Source: Leeia oryzae DSM 17879 (GTDB taxonomy: Bacteria; Pseudomonadota; Gammaproteobacteria; Burkholderiales; Leeiaceae). Taken from it: a DNA stretch of 64,000 nt. Position 1 is the first letter of the stretch, and each line of letters opens with the position of its first letter. The position numbers and the translations under genes are program-made. The notes beneath the pieces were generated by a model. The model was not told the origin of the DNA and made no database searches. It was given only the letters and a program-made list of their open reading frames with translations. Of the stretch, positions 18,784 through 28,626 are shown in pieces. Where the stretch lies: positions 124,001-188,000 of the forward strand of contig NZ_AQXU01000020.1 in the NCBI RefSeq assembly GCF_000376945.1. Reading direction: 5' to 3'.

Positions 18784-19524
18784 TCATGCCATGACACGCT
18801 GCCTTCTGCTTTCGGCCAGCACCATTCCTGTCGCTACAGAAACATTAAAACTTTCTACCTGACCAAACATCGGGATACTGACCAGTTCATCACACAGCTC
18901 ACGGGTCAGACGGCGCATGCCCTGACCTTCGTTACCCAGTACCCAGGCCAGAGGACCGGTGTGCTTGAAGTGGAACAAATCAGTATCCGCATCACCCGCC
19001 GTGCCGGCAATCCAGATACCTTGCTCGCGAATCTCGCGTAGGGTTCTGGCCAGATTGGTCACGGTAAGGTACGGAATACTCTCGGCAGCACCACATGCGA
19101 CCTTGGCTGCGGTTGCATTTAACCCGACGGCCTTGTCTTTAGGTGCAATCACCGCGTGAACGCCCATGCCATCTGCCGTTCTAAGGCACGCGCCCAGATT
19201 ATGCGGGTCCTGAATGCCATCCAGCACCAGCAACAATGGCGGCTCGGACAATTCCGCCAGGACATCATCCAGATGCTTGGCCAGCGGTGCCATTTCAACC
19301 TTGGCAACAATCCCCTGGTGGATCACATCCCCCACCCGCTCAGCCAGCTGAGATGGGCTGGCACGGCGAACCGGCACGCCCCGCTCAGCGGCCAGCTTCA
19401 ATACCGCGTGCATGCGCCCGTCGTCACGCCCTTCCTGACAGAGCAATTCAAAAAACCGGTGGCGTGACTGGCGCAATGCGGCATGCACCGCATGCAAACC
19501 GTACAAATGGCGAACTGAAGACAT
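18784..19524 (-). CDS. rlmB: 23S rRNA (guanosine-2'-O)-methyltransferase RlmB
   Basis: 246 residues of the SpoU/TrmH (SPOUT) family. An N-terminal substrate-binding domain ([13 protein letters not shown]) precedes the knotted methyltransferase domain, with [36 protein letters not shown]-like [13 protein letters not shown] and [14 protein letters not shown] motifs. RlmB methylates G2251 of 23S rRNA. ATG 19524 is preferred over a TTG two codons upstream. Divergent from the SPOR protein gene. Confidence 0.92.
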   Translation of the reverse strand: MSSVRHLYGLHAVHAALRQSRHRFFELLCQEGRDDGRMHAVLKLAAERGVPVRRASPSQLAERVGDVIHQGIVAKVEMAPLAKHLDDVLAELSEPPLLLVLDGIQDPHNLGACLRTADGMGVHAVIAPKDKAVGLNATAAKVACGAAESIPYLTVTNLARTLREIREQGIWIAGTAGDADTDLFHFKHTGPLAWVLGNEGQGMRRLTRELCDELVSIPMFGQVESFNVSVATGMVLAESRRQRVMA

Positions 19525-19700
19525 GTTCAATAGACTCTTTACAATGAAATTTAAAATAATGCAGCAGGAAGGCCCAATGACCTGCCCCAGATGTATGTAT
19601 CCCTAAAACCTGTGCCAAACCTATCGTTTAGCTTGCCAGTTTTGAGTATTGCCCTGACAATCCGTTCATTCAGAGTGCAAACCGGTGGATAACCCAGCTT

Positions 19701-20513
19701 ATGCAAGAAAATCAGCCTACCCCTAATGACGACATAAAACAACAGGCGGTACGACGGGTCTTGATTGCAATCGCCCTGATCATGGCGGCCATTGTCGTAC
19801 TCAATGCCATTAGCCGGCTAAAAGAGAGTCAGCAAAAGGAACTGGTAGCATCAACGGCTACCGTGGCTGAAGCCGTTCCCACCGCCCCTGTGGCCCCACC
19901 GGCAAAAAAAGAAGCACCCGCCTCCATAGAACAACCGGCATCAGCGGTCAGTAGCGAGATACCGGCGTCGGCGCCGTTAGAGGCCAGTGCCAGCAGTCTT
20001 CGCCCAGCCCCACCTGTCGTGATCAACGATAATGGCGTCCATCCTGTTGCCCCGCAAAAACCTGCGCCAGTGCCGCTACGTCAAGATAACTTGCCGGGCA
20101 CACCCTTGGCCGTTGCGCCAGCAACCGCTACGCCTGTGATTATTAAACCGCAGCCCGCCGTAAAACCGGCAGGGCCACTGGCACAACCGACCGCAGCCCC
20201 CGCCAGTCCCCCTGCCACCAAACCAACTGCCACGGCCCCCGCCACCCCGCAGACCGTACCGGCGACCAAAGCACCGGCGCTACAAGGCTCGGTTATCCAG
20301 TCTTACACGGTTCAAGCAGGCGTATTTGGCCAATATGACAATGCGGCCATGCTGTACCAAAAACTGCGTGACCAAGGCATCCCGGCCAAGCTGGAATCCC
20401 GGGTAATTATCGGTCCGTTCAAGGACAAAGCCGCTGCCGCAGCAGCGGTAAGAGAGTTGCAGGCATTAGGCATTAAGCCGGTTGTCATCCCGAATGTGGC
20501 CAACGGCCACTAA
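19701..20513 (+). CDS. SPOR domain cell division protein (FtsN-like)
   Basis: 270 residues with a short cytoplasmic tail, one membrane segment (about residues 19-39), a long alanine/proline-rich linker (about 50-195) and a C-terminal SPOR domain (YTVQAGVFGQYDNAAMLYQKL to KPVVIP). SPOR domains bind peptidoglycan stripped of stem peptides at the division septum. The layout is that of FtsN and related proteins, but the short N-terminal FtsA-binding part is not diagnostic and the gene is not beside argS as FtsN often is in this class. Confidence 0.8.
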   Translation: MQENQPTPNDDIKQQAVRRVLIAIALIMAAIVVLNAISRLKESQQKELVASTATVAEAVPTAPVAPPAKKEAPASIEQPASAVSSEIPASAPLEASASSLRPAPPVVINDNGVHPVAPQKPAPVPLRQDNLPGTPLAVAPATATPVIIKPQPAVKPAGPLAQPTAAPASPPATKPTATAPATPQTVPATKAPALQGSVIQSYTVQAGVFGQYDNAAMLYQKLRDQGIPAKLESRVIIGPFKDKAAAAAAVRELQALGIKPVVIPNVANGH

Positions 20514-20540
20514 CCCCGCCACCTAATGAGGCAGGCGGCT

Positions 20541-21887
20541 TCAGACGAGGCCGTCCTGCCATTCAAATACCCACCCCTCTTCATCAGCATCGGCGCGCCA
20601 GTCACTGGCATAACCCACACCGGGTATCCAGGCAAGCTGCTCACCCACATACAGCAATGGTCGCGTCTGACGTAACCAAGGGGCAACACCATGTTCCTGC
20701 CAATGCTGCTTTAGCGACTTGGAGGGGGTCTTCGGCCCGAGTTTCAGCTTTTCGCCCCCCGTCCTGGGTCGCCAGGACAATTGCGCTTGCTCGATACGGG
20801 GCGATAATCCTTCACCCGGCCGGCGAGAAAGCACATAGCGCCCGGACCAGGCATGAACTGGCGTGACACCAGGCACCAGAGAAGAGACTATCAGAACAAC
20901 CTCGTTACACACCGGTAATCTGGGCATCAAGGACGCCATGTGCCGATACACCCCGATAAAGAAACGGTCTTGCGGCAAATTGATCTGGATCTCTGCATCC
21001 ATCCGCACAACCGACAGTTGCATCAGCAAATTCTCAAACCATGCAGAGGACGGCGGCTGCAACCCCGAAATTCGGGTCACCCAATACCGCAACAGGTTCT
21101 TGGCCCGGTGTGCAGACAATAGCCGGAACGGCTGCAAATCCAGTGAGGCCCCCTTACCGCATTGCTGCCAGTCCAGCTGCGCCAGTTCTTCTGACAACAG
21201 CCAAGCCTCATGCGTCAGGCCTTGCGTGCGACTCACCGCCTGACGGTAAGCCGGATAACGGCTTTCAAGCATCGGCAACAGGGTCTGTCGCCAGAAGTTG
21301 CGATCAAAACGAGTGTCCTGATTACTGTCATCCTCGACCCATTGCCACCCCTGATCCAGCACCACCTCGGTCAACTCTGCGCGTGGCACATTCAGCCATG
21401 GGCGGATCCAGACATGCCCATCAGCCTGCTTCACGACGGGCATGGCAATCAGACCTGCCGGGCCGCTCCCCCGCATCAGTTGCATGAAACAGGTTTCCAT
21501 CTGGTCATCCAGATGCTGAGCCAACAGAAACACATCCGTCTTGTGCGCCGCCAACGCAGCGTACCGCGCCTCTCTGGCGCATGCCTCCAGGCTTTCTCCC
21601 CCTTTGCGTTCCAGTGTCAAACGGGTTGAGGTGAAATCAACATCCAGTTGCTGGCATAGCGAGGCACAGAAATCCAGCCATGCATCGGCTTTTGGATTAA
21701 GGCCATGATGTACATGGTGCGCCGCCAGACGGACACCATGCTGACGCGCCCATTGATGTGCCACATGCAGCAGACAGACGGAATCCAGCCCCCCGGACAA
21801 TGCCACTGTCACGTGAGCGGGCTTGAAAGACAAACTGGCCAGTACCTTGTCGATACTGGCCAGTAATTTTTGTAACACTGACGACAT
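20541..21887 (-). CDS. tilS: tRNA(Ile)-lysidine synthetase TilS
   Basis: 448 residues. The PP-loop ATP pyrophosphatase motif SGGLDSVCLLH is near residue 30, followed by HHVHHGLNPKAD and the AQHLDDQMETCFMQLMRGSG segment. The C-terminal part is the TilS substrate domain. The enzyme converts C34 of tRNA-Ile(CAU) to lysidine so that it reads AUA; it is essential. It follows accA by 21 bases on the same strand, a common arrangement. Confidence 0.95.
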   Translation of the reverse strand: MSSVLQKLLASIDKVLASLSFKPAHVTVALSGGLDSVCLLHVAHQWARQHGVRLAAHHVHHGLNPKADAWLDFCASLCQQLDVDFTSTRLTLERKGGESLEACAREARYAALAAHKTDVFLLAQHLDDQMETCFMQLMRGSGPAGLIAMPVVKQADGHVWIRPWLNVPRAELTEVVLDQGWQWVEDDSNQDTRFDRNFWRQTLLPMLESRYPAYRQAVSRTQGLTHEAWLLSEELAQLDWQQCGKGASLDLQPFRLLSAHRAKNLLRYWVTRISGLQPPSSAWFENLLMQLSVVRMDAEIQINLPQDRFFIGVYRHMASLMPRLPVCNEVVLIVSSLVPGVTPVHAWSGRYVLSRRPGEGLSPRIEQAQLSWRPRTGGEKLKLGPKTPSKSLKQHWQEHGVAPWLRQTRPLLYVGEQLAWIPGVGYASDWRADADEEGWVFEWQDGLV

Positions 21888-21908
21888 GCTAGTTTGTCCG
21901 GCGTAACA

Positions 21909-22874
21909 TCAAGCAGCCTCGATGTTATATTTGCCGTAGCTCATCAGACGCTGGTAACGATTTTCCAGCAATTCGTCGACCGGTTTATCCTGCAATGCCT
22001 TCAGGGCATCTTGCAACGATTTTTTCATGGTCTGCATCATCAGGCGATGGTCGCGGTGCGCACCACCGACAGGCTCATTCACCACTTTATCAATCAGACC
22101 CAGTGTTTTCAGCCGGTTTGCGGTAATACCCAAGGCTTCAGCAGCATCGGATGCACGCTCTGCCGTTTTCCACAGAATTGATGCACAACCTTCCGGTGAA
22201 ATTACCGAGTAGGTTGAATACTGCAGCATCATGGTGACATCGCCCACGGCAATCGCCAGCGCACCACCAGAGCCGCCTTCCCCAATCACGGTACAGATCA
22301 CTGGTACTTTCAGGGTGGTCATCTCGAACAGGTTACGGCCAATCGCCTCTGACTGACCACGCTCTTCGGCACCAATACCCGGATAGGCTCCCGGTGTATC
22401 AATGAAGGTAAAGATCGGCAAGCCGAAACGCTCGGCCAGTTTCATCAGCCGCAGGGCCTTGCGGTAACCTTCCGGCTTTGGCATACCGAAGTTGCGCAGG
22501 ATTTTCTCTTTGGTATCACGACCCTTTTGATGGCCGATAACCATCACGGGCTGTCCGTTAAAACGTGCCAGCCCGCCCACAATCGCCCGGTCATCCGCAA
22601 AGCTGCGGTCACCGTGCAGTTCGTGAAAGTCGGTAAAAATGCCGTCGATGTAATCCAGGGTATAAGGACGCTGAGGATGACGTGCGACCTGGGAAATCTG
22701 CCATGAAGTCATCTTGGCATAGATGGACTTGGTCAGTTCCTGGCTCTTTTTCTGAAGACGGTCAATCTCTTCGGAAATGTCTACGGCAGAGTCATCCTGA
22801 ACAAAACGAAGCTCTTCGATTTTGGCTTCTAGTTCTGCGATAGGTTGTTCAAATTCTAAAAAGGTGGTTTTCAT
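21909..22874 (-). CDS. accA: Acetyl-CoA carboxylase carboxyltransferase alpha subunit
   Basis: 321 residues, beginning [22 protein letters not shown] and containing [22 protein letters not shown] and [18 protein letters not shown]. AccA with AccD transfers carboxyl from biotin to acetyl-CoA, the first step of fatty acid synthesis. In an apparent operon with tilS. Length is normal. Confidence 0.97.
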   Translation of the reverse strand: MKTTFLEFEQPIAELEAKIEELRFVQDDSAVDISEEIDRLQKKSQELTKSIYAKMTSWQISQVARHPQRPYTLDYIDGIFTDFHELHGDRSFADDRAIVGGLARFNGQPVMVIGHQKGRDTKEKILRNFGMPKPEGYRKALRLMKLAERFGLPIFTFIDTPGAYPGIGAEERGQSEAIGRNLFEMTTLKVPVICTVIGEGGSGGALAIAVGDVTMMLQYSTYSVISPEGCASILWKTAERASDAAEALGITANRLKTLGLIDKVVNEPVGGAHRDHRLMMQTMKKSLQDALKALQDKPVDELLENRYQRLMSYGKYNIEAA

Positions 22875-22990
22875 CCGCTGCGGAATCCACTACAAAATGG
22901 GCGATATCATACTACCAAGATGGCGAAACACCAACTCACCTTCTTGATTTAGTATGAATATCACCCGGTTAAAAGGGCTACGCGAAATGG

Positions 22991-23410
22991 TCAGATATTA
23001 CGGAAAACCAGCTCACAGCTTGTTGCCTGCTTTTGCAGACCAGTCTGTTTATTCAAATTGATTAAAATGGGAAATTTTGCTTTTGGCTCTACATGACCGT
23101 CTTCCAGAGACCTGCCAAGCAGCATCAGCACCACAATCTGGTCGCCTTGTTCGTAAGAAAGCGTGGCTACTTCCTCATCGTTTAACGTCAGTTCGTAACG
23201 TACACCAAAAATGGAAGGGTCAACTACGCTGAATAATACTTCAGCCTGTTCCACCGATTGCAACCAGCGGACGAGCGGTTGTGATTTCTCGATATCATGC
23301 AATAACTTGAACTTTGTACATTGCTCAAAACCGGGCAACCCCACCGGAAAAGTCAATGTAGTTGCCGGGTCAATCTCTACCGGGCCGAACCATTCTGTCA
23401 TGATTTGCAT
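22991..23410 (-). CDS. fliW: Flagellar assembly factor FliW
   Basis: 139 residues. The beginning EWFGPVEIDPATTLTFPVGLPGFEQCTKF and the VLFSVVDPSIF segment match FliW, which binds flagellin and the RNA-binding regulator CsrA, linking flagellin level to translation. GGAG lies ten bases before the first ATG (23410), supporting this start. No csrA or flagellar gene is in the window, so it is isolated from its usual partners. Confidence 0.82.
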   Translation of the reverse strand: MQIMTEWFGPVEIDPATTLTFPVGLPGFEQCTKFKLLHDIEKSQPLVRWLQSVEQAEVLFSVVDPSIFGVRYELTLNDEEVATLSYEQGDQIVVLMLLGRSLEDGHVEPKAKFPILINLNKQTGLQKQATSCELVFRNI

Positions 23411-23524
23411 ATGAAGATATCTCCGTTTTCAACCATAATAGGCGTGAGCATAAGTGGCTTGGGCCAAAAATGCCAGCGCAAACTATGTATGCGCATGAAT
23501 TTAAACACCTTGAATTGATCTTTT

Positions 23525-24691
23525 ATGGGCCAGAAAACCAGGCAGTGGGACATTTTTTGTAAGGTCGTCGATAACTTTGGCGATATTGGCGTGTGCTGGC
23601 GACTGGCCAAGCAACTAAGCCATGACGAACATCAGCAGGTGCGCTTGTGGGTTGATGACCTGCACAGTTTGCACCAGATCGAACCGGCGATTGACCCAAG
23701 CTTGCAGCAACAGCATCTGCAACAGATCAGCATTTGTCATTGGGATGCGCAGAGCACTTTTGAAACGATTGCAGAGGTGGTGGTGGAGGCGTTTGCCTGC
23801 GGCCTGCCTGATGCATACCTGGCCCGGTTGCAGCAAAGGCATGCGCCCTTTTGCTGGATAAACCTGGAATACCTGACGGCAGAAACATGGGCAGAAGACT
23901 GCCATGCCATGATATCGCCACACCCCAGGCTGGGTATCCCGCAATATTTTTACTTCCCCGGTTTTACCGATAAAACCGGAGGATTGTTCAGGGAACAGGA
24001 TTTACTGGCCAGGGTACGGTTGTTCCAGTCAAACCCTGCGATGATTGATGACTTCTGGCAGCGCATCGGGGTTAACCCGCCAGCACCGGGCGAAAAGATC
24101 ATCAGCCTGTTTGCCTATGAAAATGAATCGGTCATGGCGCTGGTTGATGCGCTGTCACACCAAAGCGCTCCAACCCGTCTGATGGTCACCAACAGCAAGA
24201 TACGCAACAGTCTGCAAACCGGGCTTGAAACTCGGGGCTTTCCGCAAAACTGCCTACAAACGGGTCAGTCGCTACAGATCGGCGCACTGACCATTACGTT
24301 TTTACCCTTCTTGCATCAGGATGAGTACGATCAGTTATTGTGGGCTTGTGACCTGAACTTTGTCCGTGGCGAGGATTCTTTCCTGAGGGCGCAATGGGCG
24401 GGCAAACCGTTTGTCTGGCATATCTATGCGCAAGATGAAAACGCACACCTGGTAAAACTGGATGCTTTTCTGACGCGATATACACATCAGTTGCCATCCG
24501 ATTTGCAACAGGTGTTGCGCAAATGCATGCACGAGTGGAATGAGCACCAGCTCGCAGCGGAAACCATCAGCACGTTGCTCGGCCGCTATGCAGAATATTT
24601 GACCCATGCGGTATTTTGGCAAAAAACACTGGAAAAACAACCGCCACTTGCCAGACAGCTGGCGCAATTTAGTGAAAACAGGTTAAAATGA
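23525..24691 (+). CDS. earP: EF-P arginine rhamnosyltransferase EarP
   Basis: 388 residues. The start [24 protein letters not shown] and the late motif [27 protein letters not shown] are characteristic of EarP, a GT-B glycosyltransferase that puts rhamnose from dTDP-rhamnose on arginine 32 of elongation factor P. The next gene is efp, whose product has arginine at position 32, which agrees fully. The gap to efp is 58 bases, so they may be co-transcribed. Confidence 0.95.
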   Translation: MGQKTRQWDIFCKVVDNFGDIGVCWRLAKQLSHDEHQQVRLWVDDLHSLHQIEPAIDPSLQQQHLQQISICHWDAQSTFETIAEVVVEAFACGLPDAYLARLQQRHAPFCWINLEYLTAETWAEDCHAMISPHPRLGIPQYFYFPGFTDKTGGLFREQDLLARVRLFQSNPAMIDDFWQRIGVNPPAPGEKIISLFAYENESVMALVDALSHQSAPTRLMVTNSKIRNSLQTGLETRGFPQNCLQTGQSLQIGALTITFLPFLHQDEYDQLLWACDLNFVRGEDSFLRAQWAGKPFVWHIYAQDENAHLVKLDAFLTRYTHQLPSDLQQVLRKCMHEWNEHQLAAETISTLLGRYAEYLTHAVFWQKTLEKQPPLARQLAQFSENRLK

Positions 24692-24749
24692 TACGTTTGG
24701 CGAAACTCATTTTGCCCGTATAACTCAGTTCAAACAGGATAGTTTAACA

Positions 24750-25310
24750 ATGAAAACCGCTCAGGAACTCCGCTCTGGCAACGTGTTTATGCTTGGCAAT
24801 GAGCCAATGGTTGTGCAAAAAGCTGAATACAACAAGTCTGGCCGTAACGCAGCTGTTGTAAAAATGAAAATGAAAAACTTGCTGACCGGTTCTGCCTCTG
24901 AAGCCGTTTATAAAGCGGATGAAAAATTCGATGTCGTGATTCTGGACAAGAAAGAATGTACCTATTCTTACTTTGCTGATCCAATGTATGTATTCATGGA
25001 CAACGAATTCAACCAGTACGAAGTTGAAAAAGACAACATGAGCGATGTACTGCCATACCTGCAAGACGGCATGGAAGACATCTGCGAAGTGACTTTCTAC
25101 AATGGCAAAGCCATTTCTGTAGAACTGCCAACCACCATCGTTCGTGAAGTTGCTTACACAGAACCAGCCGTTCGTGGCGATACCTCTGGTAAAGTCATGA
25201 AGCCAGCTACACTGACCAACGGTGGCGAAATTCAGGTTGCAGCATTCGTCGAGATCGGTGACAAGATCGAGATCGATACCCGCACCAACGAATTCAAGCG
25301 TCGCGCGTAA
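24750..25310 (+). CDS. efp: Elongation factor P
   Basis: 186 residues, three beta-barrel domains as expected. The loop that enters the peptidyl transferase centre reads KSGRNAAV with arginine 32 at the tip, the residue that EarP glycosylates. EF-P relieves ribosome stalling at polyproline. A strong terminator follows the gene. Confidence 0.98.
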   Translation: MKTAQELRSGNVFMLGNEPMVVQKAEYNKSGRNAAVVKMKMKNLLTGSASEAVYKADEKFDVVILDKKECTYSYFADPMYVFMDNEFNQYEVEKDNMSDVLPYLQDGMEDICEVTFYNGKAISVELPTTIVREVAYTEPAVRGDTSGKVMKPATLTNGGEIQVAAFVEIGDKIEIDTRTNEFKRRA

Positions 25311-25347
25311 TTTGCTTTTACCCTGTTGATTCAGGGTGTTAGCCAAC

Positions 25348-25377
25348 AAAAAGCCAGACTTTTGAGTCTGGCTTTTT
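25348..25377 (+). terminator. Terminator of earP-efp
   Basis: AAAAAGCCAGACT and its complement with a TTTG loop, followed by a T-rich end. Confidence 0.92.
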
Positions 25378-25429
25378 GCTTTTAGGCGATGCACATCAAG
25401 CCCGTCTTGCCGTAACAGCTGCATATGAA

Positions 25430-25454
25430 AAAACCCGCCAAACTGGCGGGTTTT
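25430..25454 (-). terminator. Terminator of mmsA
   Basis: AAAACCCGCCA and complement; read leftward the stem is followed by a T run. Located 33 bases beyond the mmsA stop. Confidence 0.88.
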
Positions 25455-25486
25455 CACTTGGCACGCACCGTACCCGGTACACCAAA

Positions 25487-26980
25487 TTACTTCATGGTTG
25501 GCATGACAAATTCTGCACCAGCACGGATACCAGTTGGCCAGCGAGTGGTCACAGCTTTCATCTTGGTGTAGAAACGTACGCCTTCAGGGCCGTGCATATG
25601 GTGATCACCAAACAGGGAAGCTTTCCAGCCACCAAAGCTATGGAAGGCCATCGGCACAGGGATAGGCACGTTGATACCCACCATACCCACTTGCACCCGA
25701 TGGGCGAAGTTGCGTGCAGCATCACCATCACGAGTAAAGATGGAGGTGCCGTTACCGAACTCGTGATCGTTGATCAGTTTCAGTGCGCTTTCAAAATCAG
25801 GCACACGGACGATTGCCAGTACTGGCCCGAAGATTTCTTCTTTGTAGATGGTCATCTCTGGTGTCACGTTATCGAACAGAGTACCACCCAGGAAGTAACC
25901 GTTTTCATAACCGGCAACTTTATGACCACGACCATCAACCACCAGTTTGGCGCCCTCTTCCACACCTTTGTTGATATAGCCCGTGACTTTTTCCAGATGC
26001 TGTTTGGTTACCAAAGGGCCCATTTCTGCATGTGGATCGGTACCGACATTGATCTTCAGGGTGCGCGCACGGTCGGCCATTTTTTCGACCAGTTTGTCAG
26101 CCACATCACCCACCGCCAACGCAACAGAGATTGCCATGCAACGCTCACCGGCTGAACCGTAAGCTGCACCGGTCAACGCGTCTACAACCTGCTCCAGATC
26201 AGCATCCGGCATCACGATCATGTGGTTCTTGGCGCCGCCCAATGCTTGAACACGTTTGCCGTGGTGTGCGCCAGTTTCATAGATGTATTTGGCGATAGGT
26301 GTTGAACCTACAAAGCTAATGGCATGCACGTCCGGATGGGTCAGCAGACCATCTACGGCCACTTTGTCACCGTGCAATACGGTAAATACGCCATCAGGCA
26401 AGCCTGCTTCTTTCAGCAAATCGGCAAGCAGCAATGCGGTAGACGGATCGCGCTCGGAAGGCTTCAGAATGAAACTGTTACCGCAAGCAATGGCCACCGG
26501 GAACATCCACATTGGCACCATGGCCGGGAAGTTAAACGGAGTAATACCTGCAACGACACCCAAGGCCTGACGAGTAGTGTATGCGTCAATACCGCTACCT
26601 ACCTGCTCGGTATATTCCCCTTTCAGCAATTGTGGAATGCCACAGGCAAACTCAACCACTTCCAGACCACGGGTGACTTCACCCATTGCATCAGACACTA
26701 CCTTGCCGTGTTCGCTGGAAATCAGTTCCGCGATTTTCTTCATGTTTTGCTCAAGCAGTTCTTTGAACTTGAACATCACACGTGAACGGCGTAGCGGGCT
26801 GGTGGCAGACCAGGAGGTAAACGCCGCCTTGGCAGATGCAACCGCAGCATTCACGTCGGCCTGGTCAGCCAGACGAACCTTGGCAACCGCTTCACCCAAG
26901 GCAGGATTAAAGACATCCGATGTACGGGTACCGGAACCAGCAACACGCTGGCCATCAATATAGTGCAGAATTTCAGACAT
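25487..26980 (-). CDS. mmsA: CoA-acylating methylmalonate/malonate-semialdehyde dehydrogenase
   Basis: 497 residues of the aldehyde dehydrogenase superfamily. The MmsA features are [47 protein letters not shown], where the general-base glutamate of ordinary ALDHs is replaced by asparagine, and the catalytic cysteine in GSAGERCMA. The enzyme makes acetyl- or propionyl-CoA from malonate or methylmalonate semialdehyde. It lies 167 bases after aptA, whose reaction on beta-alanine yields malonate semialdehyde, so the two form one pathway. Confidence 0.95.
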   Translation of the reverse strand: MSEILHYIDGQRVAGSGTRTSDVFNPALGEAVAKVRLADQADVNAAVASAKAAFTSWSATSPLRRSRVMFKFKELLEQNMKKIAELISSEHGKVVSDAMGEVTRGLEVVEFACGIPQLLKGEYTEQVGSGIDAYTTRQALGVVAGITPFNFPAMVPMWMFPVAIACGNSFILKPSERDPSTALLLADLLKEAGLPDGVFTVLHGDKVAVDGLLTHPDVHAISFVGSTPIAKYIYETGAHHGKRVQALGGAKNHMIVMPDADLEQVVDALTGAAYGSAGERCMAISVALAVGDVADKLVEKMADRARTLKINVGTDPHAEMGPLVTKQHLEKVTGYINKGVEEGAKLVVDGRGHKVAGYENGYFLGGTLFDNVTPEMTIYKEEIFGPVLAIVRVPDFESALKLINDHEFGNGTSIFTRDGDAARNFAHRVQVGMVGINVPIPVPMAFHSFGGWKASLFGDHHMHGPEGVRFYTKMKAVTTRWPTGIRAGAEFVMPTMK

Positions 26981-27101
26981 TTAACTTCCCCTCGTTATGG
27001 CTAGCAGACGTCCGGGTCACCCCGTTCATCCATTCACTTACCTGATTGCTGACTTGGCATCAGGTTGTTTTTCAGACACAAACCACCTGTATTTCACTGC
27101 G

Positions 27102-27129
27102 GGCAGCCGGCAATAACCCTCCGGCTGCC
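27102..27129 (-). other. Stem-loop between aptA and mmsA
   Basis: GGCAGCCGG (27102-27110) pairs with CCGGCTGCC (27121-27129) around a ten-base loop, without a T run. It may protect the aptA transcript end or tune mmsA expression; it does not look like a full terminator. Confidence 0.4.
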
Positions 27130-27147
27130 TTGCTTGCAATTGACGGT

Positions 27148-28485
27148 TTATTCAACCGTCCTCAGTACATCGGCCAGCACATTGAATATCTGGTCGATGT
27201 GAGATTTCTCGATAATCAAAGGAGGCGACAAGGCAATGATGTCGCCGGTGGTGCGAATCAGCACCCCTTTGTCCCAGGCTTTCAGATAGGTTTCGAAAGC
27301 ACGTTTAGCCACTTTGCCAGGCATGGACTCCAGCTCGATACCGGCAACCAGACCCATATTGCGCACGTCTTTGACGTGTGGCAGACCACGCAACGAATGC
27401 ACACCCTCTTGCCAGTAGCTTTCCAGCTCGCCAGCGCGCTGGAACAGTTTTTCGTCGTTATACACATCCAGTGTGGCACTCGCTGCGGCAGCGGCAACCG
27501 GATGACCGGAGTAGGTATAGCCATGTGGCAGTTCGATAGCGCCTTCTGCACTGGCCGCCATAAAGGCATCATAAATACCGTCTTTGACAATCACGGCCCC
27601 CATCGGAATCACCCCGTTGGACAAGCCTTTGGCACAGGTGATGATGTCTGGAATCACATCAAACTTGTCTGCACCCCAAGCGGTACCCAAGCGACCGAAA
27701 CCGGTAATGACTTCATCAAAAATCAACAGGATGCCGTGCTTGGTACAAATTTCGCGCAGGCGTTTCAAATAGCCTTTTGGTGGCAGAATCACGCCGGTAG
27801 AACCCGCAATCGGCTCAACGATGATGGCAGCAATCGTGGCAGGATCATGCAATGTCGTGATGCGTGCCTCTACCGCATTGGCCATCTCTTCGCCACCGTG
27901 CAGTGGTTCACCTTTGGAGAAGGCATTGCGGGACAAATCATGGGTATGACCAACGTGGTCTACACCTGTAACCGCGTTACCGAACAGTTTGCGGTTACCG
28001 GCAATGCCGCCAACAGAAATACCACCAAAGTTCACGCCATGGTAGCCGCGCTCACGGCCAATCAGTTTGGTACGCAGGGTATCGCCGCGCATGCGGTGAT
28101 ACGCCAGTGCAATTTTTAGTGCTGTGTCGGCAGACTCTGAGCCCGAGTTGGTAAAGAACACACGGTTCAAGCCTTCTGGCGCCATTTTGGCCAGTTTGTC
28201 TGCCGCAATAAATGCTTCAGGATGACCCATCTGGAAAGGAGGCGCATAATCCAGTGTCGCAATCTGACGCTGGACCGCTTCTGTAATCGGTTTACGGTTA
28301 TGCCCTGCGTTCACGCACCACAGACCGGCCGTGCCATCCAGAATCTGGCGGCCATCGATATCGGTAAAGTGCATGTCTTGCGCGGCAACCAGCATGCGAG
28401 GCGCAGCCTTGAATTGCCGGTTGGCAGTAAATGGCATCCAGTAAGCGTCCATTGGCAGTGGACTACCGTTCCATTGAATTGTCAT
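27148..28485 (-). CDS. aptA: Omega-amino acid (beta-alanine)--pyruvate aminotransferase
   Basis: 445 residues, a class III PLP-dependent aminotransferase. Signatures are DGTAGLWCVNAGHNRKPI, LLIFDEVITGFGRLG and the PLP lysine in ITCAKGLSNGVIPMG. The N-terminal MDAYWMPFTANRQFK is typical of the beta-alanine--pyruvate transaminases. Beta-alanine becomes malonate semialdehyde, passed to MmsA. ATG 28485 has GGAG six bases before it. It is divergent from the MocR regulator, with clustered operators between them. Confidence 0.93.
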   Translation of the reverse strand: MTIQWNGSPLPMDAYWMPFTANRQFKAAPRMLVAAQDMHFTDIDGRQILDGTAGLWCVNAGHNRKPITEAVQRQIATLDYAPPFQMGHPEAFIAADKLAKMAPEGLNRVFFTNSGSESADTALKIALAYHRMRGDTLRTKLIGRERGYHGVNFGGISVGGIAGNRKLFGNAVTGVDHVGHTHDLSRNAFSKGEPLHGGEEMANAVEARITTLHDPATIAAIIVEPIAGSTGVILPPKGYLKRLREICTKHGILLIFDEVITGFGRLGTAWGADKFDVIPDIITCAKGLSNGVIPMGAVIVKDGIYDAFMAASAEGAIELPHGYTYSGHPVAAAAASATLDVYNDEKLFQRAGELESYWQEGVHSLRGLPHVKDVRNMGLVAGIELESMPGKVAKRAFETYLKAWDKGVLIRTTGDIIALSPPLIIEKSHIDQIFNVLADVLRTVE

Positions 28486-28533
28486 CTGTATCTCCTTGAG
28501 CGACGGTGGCAAGGGTTGGTGAGGGATGTGCTA

Positions 28534-28599
28534 ACTGTATTGGCTTTACCAATACAGTCACATATACAGTTACAAAATTGTGTACACTAGCTGTATTGG
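28534..28599. promoter_or_regulatory. Operator cluster between aptA and the MocR-type regulator
   Basis: ACTGTATTGG (28534-28543) and its complement CCAATACAGT (28549-28558) form a perfect inverted repeat with a five-base spacer. A further partial copy ATACAGT is at 28564-28570 and a direct copy CTGTATTGG at 28591-28599. Repeated half-sites in a divergent promoter region are typical for MocR-type regulators. Confidence 0.6.
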
Positions 28600-28626
28600 A
28601 AAAAACACCTCAACGGTTATGCTGCA

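Noticed and set aside
27046-28119. 357-codon frame antisense to aptA
   Set aside because: Mirror frame; the opposite strand holds an unambiguous aminotransferase.
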